Shown here: piece by piece, positions 44,867 through 56,526 of the stretch
Position numbering within the stretch: the stretch's first letter is position 1
How the letters are laid out: each line of letters begins with the position of its first letter
Assembly: GCF_022581195.2 (NCBI RefSeq)
Contig: NC_061471.1
Coordinates: 4,464,001-4,528,000, forward strand
Reading direction: 5' to 3'
DNA length: 64,000 bases
DNA from: Helicoverpa zea
Taxonomy: Eukaryota > Arthropoda > Insecta > Lepidoptera > Noctuidae
The notes under the pieces: generated by a model
The model's database searches: none
What the model saw: the letters and a program-made list of their open reading frames with translations, nothing else
Told to the model about the DNA's origin: nothing
Made by a program: the position numbers and the translations under genes

Positions 44867-45789
44867 CAGTGTTGCCAGATCGGGGGGATTCCCCCCAAAT
44901 TTGGGGGTATTTTCTGCCCACGGGGGATTTTTTGGGGGCACAAATCCTTTGGGGGGATCAGCGGGGGGATTAAAAATTGGCTTGGAGGGAGTTGGAGGAT
45001 TTTTCGAAAAAGTTTTATGACTGAACGCGACCAAATTACTCACTACTTAATTTGAACGCATCATAGAACCACGCACAAAAACACACACACTACCACAATA
45101 ATGCTGCGTGCGGAGAACGACGATAAACGATGATAGCCCAAGAAATGCGACGTCTCAAATGAAACCCGACATTACTAATTTACTAAATTTGTAAATTTGG
45201 CTAAATTTAATTTAGCCAAATCTTTTAAGACCGTCTGCAATGATGTTGATTCAGTGGTACAAGAGTGGAATGCTTTACATCGGACAACCTAGAAATCCAC
45301 GCAGAACACCGAAGAGTTCTGGGTTGAAGTGTACGGCTTCAAAAATGGATTTGATGATAAAACTTACGGACATGTAAGCAAATTGGCATTAGGAATTTTG
45401 TCGTTGCCTTTTTCTTTCTAACGCGGTTGTGGAAAGAGCTTTCTCGCAAGTTGCGATTATTAAAGACAAACTGAGAAACAGATTAGCCATCAACACGGCC
45501 GAATCTATTTTGGGAGTAAGATATTCAATGCCGGAAGGATGTGTCAATTTTAAAGTAACTTCAAAGATGCTTAAGAGATTTAACTCGGAGAAAATGTATG
45601 GAACTGCAGCCGACGACGCAAGTAAGGATGCTGATCCAGTCATGTAAGCAATTGCTAAATTATTATAAATGGTTGTATTTAAATAAATATTTTTCTAATT
45701 ACTGGGGGTTTTTTCTCAAAACACTAACATTTTGGGGGGATTTTGGGTGAGATTTGGGGAGAATGCTAGATCATCATCTGGCAACACTG
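44867..45789 (+). mobile_element. Internally deleted hAT transposon relic, 8-bp duplication
   Basis: The element starts CAGTGTTGCCAGAT and ends ATCTGGCAACACTG, a perfect 14-bp inverted repeat, flanked by AGAGAGAC on both sides (44859-44866 and 45790-45797). Runs such as TTGGGGGTATTTT and GGGGGGATTTTGGG occur near both ends as subterminal repeats. Inside is the 3' end of a hAT transposase. Confidence 0.92.
45240..45647 (+). pseudogene. hAT transposase C-terminal fragment, frame-broken
   Basis: Residues ERAFSQVAIIKDKLRNRLA at about 45429-45487 are the hallmark of the hAT C-terminal dimerisation domain. Upstream sequence in another frame (LALGILSLPFS near 45380-45416) is clearly the preceding part of the same protein, so a small insertion of repeated TTTC-like sequence near 45412-45420 has shifted the frame, and a stop lies further upstream. 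The rest of the transposase is missing. Inactive relic. Confidence 0.8.
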
Positions 45790-45948
45790 AGAGAGACTAG
45801 AATGGGAACGGAAATAGGAATAATAACTTGTTGATAAGTTTTTTTTGCATAACAGGTGTATATATATTTTTAAGTTAAATTTGTTGTATTACAGTACGAG
45901 ATTATAAACAGGCTTTTACTGAGTCGGGAAAACTGTGAAAAAGTAAAA

Positions 45949-48854
45949 ATGACGGCAAATGTCCCTCTGATTGTAAGAGTGTTGGCTTCTTCGGTATCAG
46001 TGGCCAACAGAGCTGGAAAAATTGTTCGTGATGTTATGAGTAAAGGAGAACTAGGAATCGTCGAAAAGGTATACTATTTATTTGTACTGTCAAATGCATA
46101 ATATTACGACAATAAGCAACAGTTTGGAAAAGCTATATCTGGGTCAAATTTCTTAATGAACTTTAGCCCCAATCAGTAACTTATAATATGTTTATGTAAG
46201 TAACTTTACATAGATAGTTTACTTTTTCCATGTACAATTACTTAATTGTGCACTACGATTTTCATATATTTAGTTTTTATCTTCCTGAAATTACAAATCT
46301 AATTTAGTATATAAAATAGAAACATCAGAAAATAATGCCATGTTTCTACATTGTATGATTTGTATTGCAGGGTAAAGATGACTATCAAACTGAAGCAGAC
46401 CGGTCTGCACAGCGCTGCATTGTAGCGTCTCTTGCTGCACAATATCCCAAAGTGAACATTATTGGCGAAGAGGACCAGCCCGATAATGAGGTGACTAAAC
46501 TAATCTACTACTACTGTACTATTACAAATTGTGACAGGCATGACCTCACAGTGAATTTTTTTAGAAATGTTGTTTGTCATAATGGTTTAACTATATGATA
46601 TTATTTGCTTGCATATGGACTCATGAATTTCACATTTCCTTTTTAATGATACTGAATTTTCGCAACTATATTTGTAGTTACCATTTTATGTCAAGAAACC
46701 AAAAATGCGATATAAAAAATTTTCATTTTTCTTATAATTTTTTCTAAGACTGGACTCTTTGCTACACTCCATCCACAACCCGGAACATGGAAAGTTATTG
46801 ATGTAAGAGTGCATGCTGTTGTTTAAATTGTGTTAAAGTAAATAATGCTTTTATTTTAGATCTTTTCTGTTTTTTATAATAATCTCTATATGAAAATAAC
46901 TGTTCTAACTGATTGTCATTACCCACTTTGAAAAGAGATTGTAATGGTAATATGAAACTTGTTTTTTTTTTTACCAATATTCAAGGATTTTGCTTTGTGA
47001 AAGGTAAATAACGTTGTGTTGGTTTCCTTTCATATAAAAAAAATATATCTTAGTTAAAAGAGCCCCACTCATTGCTCAGTGGTTTTAATGCTTTGATACC
47101 TACTTACCATGTCATAATTTGATTTCCTTGTTGTTTCTCCCACTATGTTCTCATCACTTAAAAATGCATGGATGTGCCCATGCATTTTTAAGCTCTATAT
47201 TTACTAATTTTTTTCAATTGTATTTTTTTGAAAACTACTGATTTCACCTGTGTTCCGTGAAAACCTCTGCCAAGCCCATATCAGGATAAAATATAACCTA
47301 TATTGCTCAGAAAGAGTGTAGCTACAGTGAAAGAATTTTCAAAACAGTTTAGTAGTTTCGGAGTCTAATTGGGGTATAAACAGATAAAAAATTGTTCCTC
47401 TTTATTATACTAGTATAGATTGTTTTAATTTCAGGGCGACATTGCCAGTGACTTGATTATATCTGATGCTGACAAGGAGATACTAGGGTTGGACTGCCCT
47501 ATTCATCTCCAGGGTGTCAAAGAAGAGGATATAGTTGTCTGGGTTGATCCTCTTGATGGCACTTCAGAGTATACTCAAGGTGAGCACTCAGGAGTCATGT
47601 TTTATGCTGCTTTTCTATTTTATATCCCACACTGTGCTACAAGTTGCATGACTGGCTACTATTCATTTTACACCCAAGTGAGTCTAAAATATACTATGAT
47701 CATAGTTTCCACAAGATTTATTACACAGCTTTTTATATAATTAATTTTACCAGTCATACCTACACCCTTCCTTGTAACATGCATTCTATTATCGTGATTA
47801 CAAGATTATAAAATAATTCTAGGTGCGCTTATGTTGAAGAGAGATCCATGGGAAAGATGGAAAATGTACTTAACTCATCCTTTTATAAGTATCAAGTGGT
47901 ATTTAAGTTTGCTCCAATCAAATTATGGTAAATTGAAGATTTGCATAGGTTTTTGCGCTTTTATTGTTTAGAATGCACTGTAGTAGTATGGACACAGTGG
48001 AATCAAGAATTCATTTAATGTATGTATTGTAAATATTTCTTTTAATTACTTTGCCAATATTTTGTTTACTAACTTGACCATTTCTTTCCAGTTTTACAAA
48101 ACCTGGATGTATTAATATTTCAATCTCTTCTAATCATTAATACCTATTAAATGTTAGTAAAGATCTGCATGTTGCATGGGTGTTTCAGTGATATTATCAT
48201 AAAACAGTAATTTGCAATTTGTTACAGGTTTTCTTGAACATGTGACGGTTTTGATTGGTATATCTGTCAATGAAAAACCTGTAGCAGGTGTTATTCATCA
48301 GCCCTATTATAAGACCATGTTAGGTGGCGAGAAGATAATAGGCAGAACCATATGGGGCCTACAGGAGGTAGGAGTGGGGGGATTTACGCCAGCCCCTCCA
48401 CCTGACTCCCTCATTATTACCACCACCAGAAGTCATTCCAATCCACTAGTTGAGAAGGCACTCCAAGTTATGAATGCTGCACAGGTCCTAAGGGTTGGTG
48501 GTGCGGGTTATAAGGTGTGAATTTATTCCAAAATTATAAAAATATTTTTAATTCTTATGCCACTTTTTAATTATACTCTAAATATTGTAGGTTTTGCAAC
48601 TGTTAGAAGGCAAGGCGTCAATTTATGTCTTTGCTAGCAGCGGGTGCAAAAAATGGGATACTTGTGCACCAGAAGCAGTGTTAACCGCCGCCGGTGGTAA
48701 GCTAACTGACATTCTCGGCGACTTCTACAAATACGGGGGAGGAGAGTCGAAGCCAAATAAAACTGGAGTCTTGGCAGCTGTCAATGGAGAACTGCACAAC
48801 TATGCCTTGAAGAGAATACCACAAGAGTTGAAAGATGCACTTGCTAATAAATAA
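45949..48854 (+). CDS. BPNT1: 3'(2'),5'-bisphosphate nucleotidase 1
   Basis: Five exons join in frame: 45949-46068, 46371-46490, 47435-47579, 48228-48514 and 48591-48854 (311 residues; family about 308). The enzyme hydrolyses 3'-phosphoadenosine 5'-phosphate (PAP) and some inositol polyphosphates, removing the toxic by-product of sulfation; it is Mg-dependent and lithium-sensitive in known members. Metal-site motifs are visible: D50 (TEAD), E73-E74 in IIGEED, D118 and D121 in WVDPLDGTSEYT, and D247 in WDTCAPEA. ITTTRSHSN and VLRVGGAG are also typical. An acceptor-like TATTACAG at about 45895 hints at an upstream non-coding exon, possibly on the far side of the hAT relic. The long third intron (47580-48227) has no repeat recognised; intron 2 ends in a degenerate repeat (about 47235-47420). 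Confidence 0.95.
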
Positions 48855-49072
48855 CGTCATAACAACTAACTATTGGTGATTGGTACTAAAATGCAGCTCA
48901 TGAAATCAATGTAATTGAAACTAGTATTTGTCTTCACAATGTAATATATTTACAAACAAAACAGTAACGGTATTGATAAAATCAACATACTTAAAACTTC
49001 TTACTGGAATAAAAAAAAACATTATATTATTATATGAGGTATTTTCAATTTGTGATAAAAAACTTTGGGTTA

Positions 49073-52000
49073 TTAAAGCTTGCTTTTATATTTCTGTAAC
49101 ATTTTTCTCAATTCCCTTCTAAGGATTTTACCCGATGCATTTTTGGGTATGTCCTTCAAGAATATTACTCCACCTCGTAAACGCTTTGCTGGAGACACCT
49201 GCAAAAGAAATGTATAGTCTTTTTATCGTAACGAAACCGTGCCGAAGGACAAATAACTCCCTCTCCCGACACTTATGATTGTTACACACATTCACTTGCT
49301 TTTGCGAGCCGTCAATGTGTTTGGCAATATGTAATATGGACGTAACAAAAAAAAAATAAGATTGTCTTCTATATCATATTTTTGGTTAAAAGTCAACAAT
49401 CTTTCTACATAGTTTTAAAGAGAAAGATGTAGGTACTTATTTTAACTGCAGACATTTTCTAACCACTCGTCAGAAAACGTATAACTACAGCACTTATTTG
49501 CACCATAATTAAGTACTCAATTACCTTGGACGCAACGAACTCGACGAGTTCTTTTTCCGTAACATTAGAGTTGGGCTGCGCCACCACGAACGCCAGTGGC
49601 AGCTCCCCAGCCGCCTCGTCCGGCAAGCCCACTACGCCTGCGTCAGCCACTCCACTGTGCTGAAGCAGTAACGCTTCTAATTCCGCAGGCGCCACCTAAT
49701 AGAAAATTCACGATCAATGATTGGTTGATCACTTTTCTTACATATCAATTAAGATGTATGTCGATTGTGTTACCTGAAAGCCTTTATATTTTATGAGTTC
49801 CTTTAGTCTGTCCACTATATAGAAGTAGCCGTCGTTGTCATAGTAACCGATGTCTCCGGTCCTGACGTAGCCCTCGCTGTCGAGCAACTCGTCGCTAGCG
49901 GCGCGGTCGCCCATGTATCCCTTCATTCTCAACGGGGATTTTATCCATAGTTCACCTTCTTTACCCGGCCCTAACTTTTGACCATTTTCGATATCAATGA
50001 CCTGAAATAATATAATGAAGTAATAACACAATTAAGCTTCGCTTGGTTACTTGTCAAGTAATAGCTATAATGTACGGGAATGTACCTTAACTCTCATGCC
50101 TGGCGCTGGTGTTCCACAAGATCCCACTTTTTCGCCACTTGTCAGGTCCACGAGACAAGCCATTGTTACTTCAGTCAAACCATATCCTTGTTTAATGAAG
50201 TCAATGCCTGTTCTGCAAATATATGATTATTAATGTCAGAGATTAATTCTATACTAGTAGTGCGTGGTTAAAGGTTGGTTTAATAATAAATACCTTTTCG
50301 AAACTGCTTGTTGAATATCCTTCGATAATGGTGCTGCACCACACCAAACCTCAACTAATGATGAAAGATCATACTTAAGAACGAGAGGGTGTTTTGCGAG
50401 GAATACTGCCAACGGAGGGACTATTGTAGTCATATTTATCTGAAAACGAAAAAAAAACATTTGAGTAGGTATTTTAGAGATACAAAATGAGAGAATCGGG
50501 TGATAAAGTTAGCACACCACACAAATTTGTGTGAGACAATTTTCTTGAGATGTGAAAACTTAAACTAATTGAACAAATAATTTTTCTGGGCAATGATATG
50601 TTGCACTAACCTTAATAGTGATGCAGACTAATAACTTATACAGTAGTTGGAAGCCAGCATTCATAATAATGAGAAAATGAATGATTGTGGAAAAAGCATG
50701 TTTAGTGTATTGTATAAGGCTTTCTGCCGAATCTGCTTTCCTTTATGGGAAAATGGTGTGATGTTAGGAATTACATGACAACAACAATAGAATAAAAGAA
50801 AAATAACTTATAAAAGCAACAAAAATATTATGAAACTTCACATAAGCAATATGTAGTTACTACAAAGAAAAAATTGTTTTATACTCACTTTATAATTTTG
50901 GATGGTTTCCAAATACTGTTGTTCATCAAAACGGATTAAAAACACAATTTTCATATTCATTGCCATAACAGCAAATGTAGTGATAAAGCCATAAGCGTGA
51001 AACCATGGTATTAGTGACAAACCAGTCACTATGCCATTATTTTTCTGAGACTGGACATAGTCAAAGTAGTACCTACAAAACAAATTAACAAATGTAGAAG
51101 GGAAATATAACATGCTTAGAATTTAAAAATCAAATGTTCTTGAAGATAAATTATATAATGAGGCAGTTTAAGGTATTTTAAAAGAATATAGATATTAACA
51201 GAAATGTGTGAAGTCATATTTTCTCTTTTGTGGATTCATACTACAATTATTTTTCTTCAACATACAGCATTTACAAAAAACAATATATTCAAAGCACATG
51301 CAGTTCATAAACATAATATTATTTTTTGTAAATATGAAGCAAAACTGCATGGCATGGAACTCACTTCATGTGTGCAGACAACGTGAGGAAGTTAACATGT
51401 GTGAGTTCCACTCCCTTTGGTAACCCGGTTGTTCCTGATGAGCACATGACAGCAAGCGTGTCCTGTAGTCCATTGACGTCAGTCAGTGTAAAATCATCCA
51501 CATTCACATGATTCTTAACCAAGTTATCATACATTATGCAATCAGGCACTACATCAAACTCCCCAAACATGATGAGTTTGCAAGGAGAAGACATTTCTTG
51601 ACAACAGTCATAGATGTTCTGTGATGTGATAGGTGAAATAAAGATGAATTTAGGTTTTGTTATTTTCAGCAAATGAGATATTTCACCTGTAAACAAGGAA
51701 AAAATCAGTACCTACTTATTAAATTATTATAAGTTTTATGACTTAACAACAGATTGATAACATTACAAAGGCTTATTTTGTGATTATGCAAATTATTGGT
51801 TAATCAATTAATTCTTTTATCATTGGCATTTGTACAAGTCAATATAGTAGATAAGTTCATCAAAGCTTGTCATACATCATATGTTTCTAGATAGCGTAAC
51901 ATACCAGGTGTATAAGTGATGTTGAGTGTAGACAGAACACCACCGCAGTACATTACAGCTAGAGCAGCCACCACAAACTCAAATCTGTTCTCACTGCTCA

Positions 52001-52527
52001 GTCCCACTAGGTCCCCCTTTTTAAGCCCTAATTTCTGTAGACTTACAGCAAGATTGACACTGTTTTGAAGGATATATCTGTATGTAACAGATTCACCAGT
52101 CTCTGCACTTACCTAAAATCAAACAAAATACATAATAATGCTCCTGTAATATTTTTTTTAGGATATGTGATTTTGACACAGTAAGCAAGATAATTTAGGG
52201 TTTAGCAAGAAGGAAGATGATCAGATCAAGTGCTTAAATCATTTGCAACAACAACTTGCTGCAGTTCTTCACAAAACATAATAGAATAAATAGGTAAATA
52301 ATATTTATTACTAAATTGTTATATTGGGCTGATGTTAATATTAATTTTTAGAGCATACTATATCTATACACTTATTTAGGTGCGAGTAAATAAGTAGTAC
52401 TTACAAAAGCTATGTTATCACCACCATTTTTCAATTGATCAAACAGGAATTGACCGTACGATAAATGGGCTGGAATGTTTCGTTCTTCAGGCCCTGACAC
52501 CACATTATTATGTATTGTAACAGGCAT
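49073..52527 (-). CDS. Luciferase-like peroxisomal acyl-CoA synthetase (4CL-like), paralog 1
   Basis: Nine exons join in frame: 52405-52527, 51905-52112, 51365-51686, 50889-51072, 50294-50439, 50086-50212, 49774-50001, 49525-49695 and 49073-49198 (544 residues, like firefly luciferase at 550). It belongs to the ANL superfamily, which activates carboxylic acids as acyl-AMP and transfers them to CoA. Visible motifs: SSGTTGLPKG (193-202, ATP P-loop), PWFHAYG (240-246), GYGLTE (337-342), YFYIVDRLKELIKYKGFQ (hinge and A8 motif) and SGK with K527 (A10 catalytic lysine). The C terminus is KYKSKL, a canonical PTS1 peroxisomal signal. Substrate is not predictable; fatty acids are likely. Head-to-head with the paralog starting at 56527. 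Confidence 0.93.
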
Positions 52528-53322
52528 TTTATAAATAACAAACTTTTAACAGCCACTTAAACGTTATTACTCCAAAGAATGCTAATTCAAAAAGAGCAAA
52601 CTCGACTTTGGTTATCAAAATTTATTATCTTATCTAGGAAGTCGAAATAATTATAATCCAAATATCTTTCTGACGAGTTGATTATTAGTAGATATTGGAA
52701 TAAACTTTGGAGTCTAGTCCGGACTAAAATAAAATAATAATTTAAGGTTATTTTATTTTAACCGATAAAAAGTCACTTCACCTATCAATATGTCATCTTT
52801 GGTGCCGAGTGTCAATGTCAATATAATATTGCTGCCGATTGGTCAATCTTGGTCAATCTAAGCTGAATGTGTGTTCGGAATTATATCTCAGTAGTATTGG
52901 TCAGTCTTAAACCGTTTATTACTTAATTTGAGCATAACTTTACAATATTTTTTAATATGCTATAAGTTCCGATGTATTATTTGCCTGAACTAGGAAGAAC
53001 CTGAGCCTCAGGCGTAAAATTGCTTATTAAAAACTAGGGCACTTTAGCAAACATAGTGTTATTAATTACTACACATATTCATCATTACGATTACCTACAC
53101 ACTTTTTTCGATATATAAAAGTAATTTTTATTTACAAAATCAGCAATTCTTTTTTCTGTTCATAAGACAAACCATAAGATTTTTAACAGCTATAATTCAA
53201 AATATCAATATGGAGTTTACTTACTTTACCTAATTTATTTTATACAAAAGGCATTAAGAAAGTGTCAGTAATCAAACTATTACAACTTAAAAGTAGGTAT
53301 GTATTTTCTGTATAAAAATCTA
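52528..53322. other. Upstream region of paralog 1
   Basis: No gene recognised. Part of the 4.0 kb region between the two divergent acyl-CoA synthetase genes. Confidence 0.5.
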
Positions 53323-53424
53323 CAGGGGCTCAATTCTGCTAATAATTTATCAATTGGATATCAATTGAATCTCAATGCCAGTTTCAACCTCGGACATTCT
53401 GCTAATAATATGTATAAGATGGAA
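53323..53424. mobile_element. GGGGCCCGATTC MITE fragment
   Basis: CAGGGGCTCAATTCTGCTAA then ATCTCAATGCCAGTTTCAAC and GGACATTCTGCTAATA, a left-end fragment of the family, at the upstream edge of the LINE relic. Confidence 0.6.
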
Positions 53425-54138
53425 TCCTATATGTGTATCCTTTGCGGAGAGGGGGTCAGGTTATATCCCATTTGCTTTATATGGATGATCTGAAACTATT
53501 TGCCACCACAACTGCAACTGCAGCTGATGAAGCTACTGAAGATCACTGAAAATTTCAGTAGTTGCATCAGGATGGAGTTCGGTGTGGACAAACGTGCAGT
53601 CATGCATGTAAAGCGAGGGGGGATTGTGGGAGTACAACTCTCAGATTCTATAAAACTGAGATCACTCTCCGCAAACGATACATATAAATACTTGGGTATG
53701 GCGGAGGGGTTAGGCATCAATGTGGCTGTCATGAAACAGTCATTGCGGGAGCGTTTCTTTGGCCGCCTGAATAAGGTTCTAAAAAGTTCCTTATCAGGCG
53801 GCAACAAGGTTCGCGCCTATAATGGTTGGGTCATGCCAGTCCAGGGGCCCGATTCTCCTAAGTTAATAATGAAAAATCGAATAGAAATCGAATCGCTATC
53901 GTTGGCAAATGAGAACTGGCGCAGACCTGTGGTACTAACTACCCATGATCGCAAGGGGGTATGGCAGAGCAACAAACAGCTACACGGACGCTTCTTCGGG
54001 GCTCTTCATGGCCCCAATGTAGACTTCAATGCGTCCGTAGCTTGGCTACGCTTCGGTGACCTATTTGGAGAAACCGAAGGGTTTATATGTGCAATTATGG
54101 ACGAAGTTAGTGTGCAATTATGGCAAGTTTTAATATAA
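53425..54138 (+). pseudogene. Non-LTR retrotransposon reverse transcriptase relic, interrupted
   Basis: The sequence first reads YMDDLKLFATT (the catalytic YxDD block, about 53475-53510) and, after a frame change, FGVDKRAVMHVKRG, YKYLGMAEG and GGNKVRAYNGWVMPV, the RT thumb region of R2/Dong-like elements. After a MITE piece at 53844-53899 it resumes with LHGRFFGALHGPNVDFNAS and LRFGDLFGETEGFICAI, a downstream segment of the same kind of element. Much of the protein is absent, so this is a dead 5'-truncated, MITE-split copy. Clade naming is tentative. Confidence 0.7.
53844..53899. mobile_element. GGGGCCCGATTC MITE piece inside the LINE relic
   Basis: GGGGCCCGATTCTCCTAAG followed by about 35 bp identical in type to the 5031 copy (AAATCGAATAGAAATCGAATCG), fused to coding sequence on both sides so that the reading frame happens to stay open. 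Confidence 0.7.
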
Positions 54139-56526
54139 AATTAAATACTTGATTCATTGCGTTTAGTAGGTTTATAACAAGGTGTGTGAAAACTTGCCAA
54201 GTAACATCACTAAAAAGTAACTATTTTTAACTGAGGTATGTTTATGGAACTTGGTACTTATTCAGATCTCATTTCTTTTATAGGCGAAGCATTCCCATAT
54301 TATCGAACGGGTAGTATTTAAACGCAAATCAAAAAATATCCTTTTTCTATGCAATAAGATTCCGAATTCCCATCAAAATTACTGATTGCACAGCAAAATA
54401 TTCAACTCAAAATATCACTAAACACACTACAATTTATTTTCGCAGCGTACCTACAGCGATTTTTCCTAAAGCAAAAGCTTTTTCATCAATGCACAGCTAA
54501 TAATCTTAATGCACATTATACATGTTAACTCTTTTTCTTTTAAATATAGCTTCTATTTTTATATTATTTACAGCAGTTTTTCAGAATGAAACAGCATTTT
54601 ATTTGTCTCAGTCATCTTATTATTTATTAATTACGGCATAATGAGACCAGCAAAAAAATATAAAATTAAATACAAAATTGTAATTTATTGAATTATTAAA
54701 GCGCGTCTTGCTTTCGCGGGGCGTACACGTTTCCTTTTTTGCCCTAATAATAATAGGCAACATTTTTAGCTTCTGCAGCTGGCGCCACGTACTTGAGTCG
54801 GATCGCAAGTCCGATGATATGCTTGCATATACATACTATAGTTCTTTAAAAAAATAGGGCTGGTGCATTGTCAGTCATTGTCAGTATTTCCTTTTGGCAT
54901 ACATTTCATATAAGTAGTCATTAAAAGGCTACTACTATAATATCATATTTCAGAATGTTTATAGTCAGAATCATCTTTTGGCATAGTTTTGGAATTTTTA
55001 TTTTCCTGTAAGAAGCATGCAAACAAGCCTGAAGCATGAAAGCAGGCATGCAGCATGTAACCAGGCATGCAACATGGAAGTAAGCATGCAACATGCAGCA
55101 AGCATCACTTCTGTCACGGCTCCGGCGCTTCGTGGCTCCGGCGGTCAAATGCGAGCTTATCGTCGCAGATGATTTTCACGCTCACCACCGCAGCTTCGGC
55201 TTACTGGCCACAGGCCGCCTCGCCCCTCCGCGCCTACGCGGTTTTGAATTGCACTCTAGGGGTAGGGCAGACAAGACTACGTGGAGTCGGTTTTGCAGCG
55301 ATTTGTTTTCGTTACTAGCTTCAATTTTTAATACAATATTTTTTAATTGAACTCTATCTTACTCACTCGCGCCACTCTGCACTCCAGTGACGAAAAAGCG
55401 CGCGAAGCCGCGAACCTTTTTCAGTTAATTTGTTCTGTTTTTAGAAATAATGCAATGTGACAGGATTTTTTTGTTATAATAATCATTTAATTTGTCGAGC
55501 ATGGCTTCTTGAAAATTAAGACAAATATGATGAACAGGTTTTGTTGTACTTACTGGTTAATATGCGACTGGGATAGTTATTTTGCTATGAAATATGGAAA
55601 ATTTGCTGTGCAGTCAGTATTAATGCTATGTATGTAGTATTTTTGTACAAGAATAAATTTAAGTGTATTGCATTATAATAAAAAAAGCAATGTCATATTG
55701 ATGTATAATTTCGAATTATCTGCAGTTTGAGTGTTGTTAAACATTTAGTTTATTTGTAGTGAACTAAGTTATTTGATGTAAAAAAGAATATAAATGATGA
55801 GTATTAATTGATAGGCGATTATTTATTTGATATGCAATTTATAATATCCCTTATCGAACTTGGCAGTCTTTCACATTTTTATTTTGGGTGGTTAATATTT
55901 TCCTTCCTTAATTGGTGATGCCTTCTAAATTGGTCAAAAATTACCGAGACGATAACGAAATACCTAGGTACTATTTACTATTACATAATAAGTATAAATA
56001 AAACAGTTTACCTATATCAGCTATCTCACTATATAAACTTGATTATTTACTTTTCTGTTTTGTTGTCAGTATAAATTATTTACGATGATAACCTTGAAAA
56101 CTATTTAGTGGTTATAGTAAAAAAATGTTACGAGCAGTTCCGATTGCGAATGTTAAAACTCAATAAGGACGAATATTGCATTAATTTACGAGAAAGAAAA
56201 TGTAGTTATATATATGTAGGTACTTATTAACTAACCTAAGCAAGCCTAATGAATGCGAATCAGTTACAGATCAAGTTATATTAGTAGGTAGCATAGCAGG
56301 CAGCGACCCTATCGCGGCCTCAGCTCAGTTACAACTGCGAGTTCATAGTTAATACTATGCAGCAGTCGTAATTTTATAACGGACTTGTGATACCGCTGCT
56401 TGTTGATAAACAGTATTAGTTTAGTTGTCTAGCGTGTCGGTGGTGCTCAAGCGTTTCATTTTGTGCAGCTCATTACCTAAATACTCATTTGCGGCCCAAG
56501 TGTGGACATAATATAACTGAGTTACA
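54139..56526. other. Upstream region of paralog 2, mostly unassigned
   Basis: At about 55010-55105 words such as GCATGCAACATG and AGGCATGC recur five or six times at roughly 15-20 bp (imperfect tandem repeat). A GC-rich patch at 55115-55290 is open in two plus frames but shows no recognisable domain. Sequence at 56280-56440 may be promoter and 5'-UTR of paralog 2. Confidence 0.4.

Noticed and set aside
46750..46803. Possible extra BPNT1 exon (TGLFATLHPQPGTWKVID)
   Set aside because: Exons 2 and 3 already join in phase with family-like sequence on both sides; this piece has no counterpart in BPNT1.
54921..55350. Short frames around the CATGCAACATG repeats and the GC-rich patch
   Set aside because: Composition-driven; no splice context or recognised domain.
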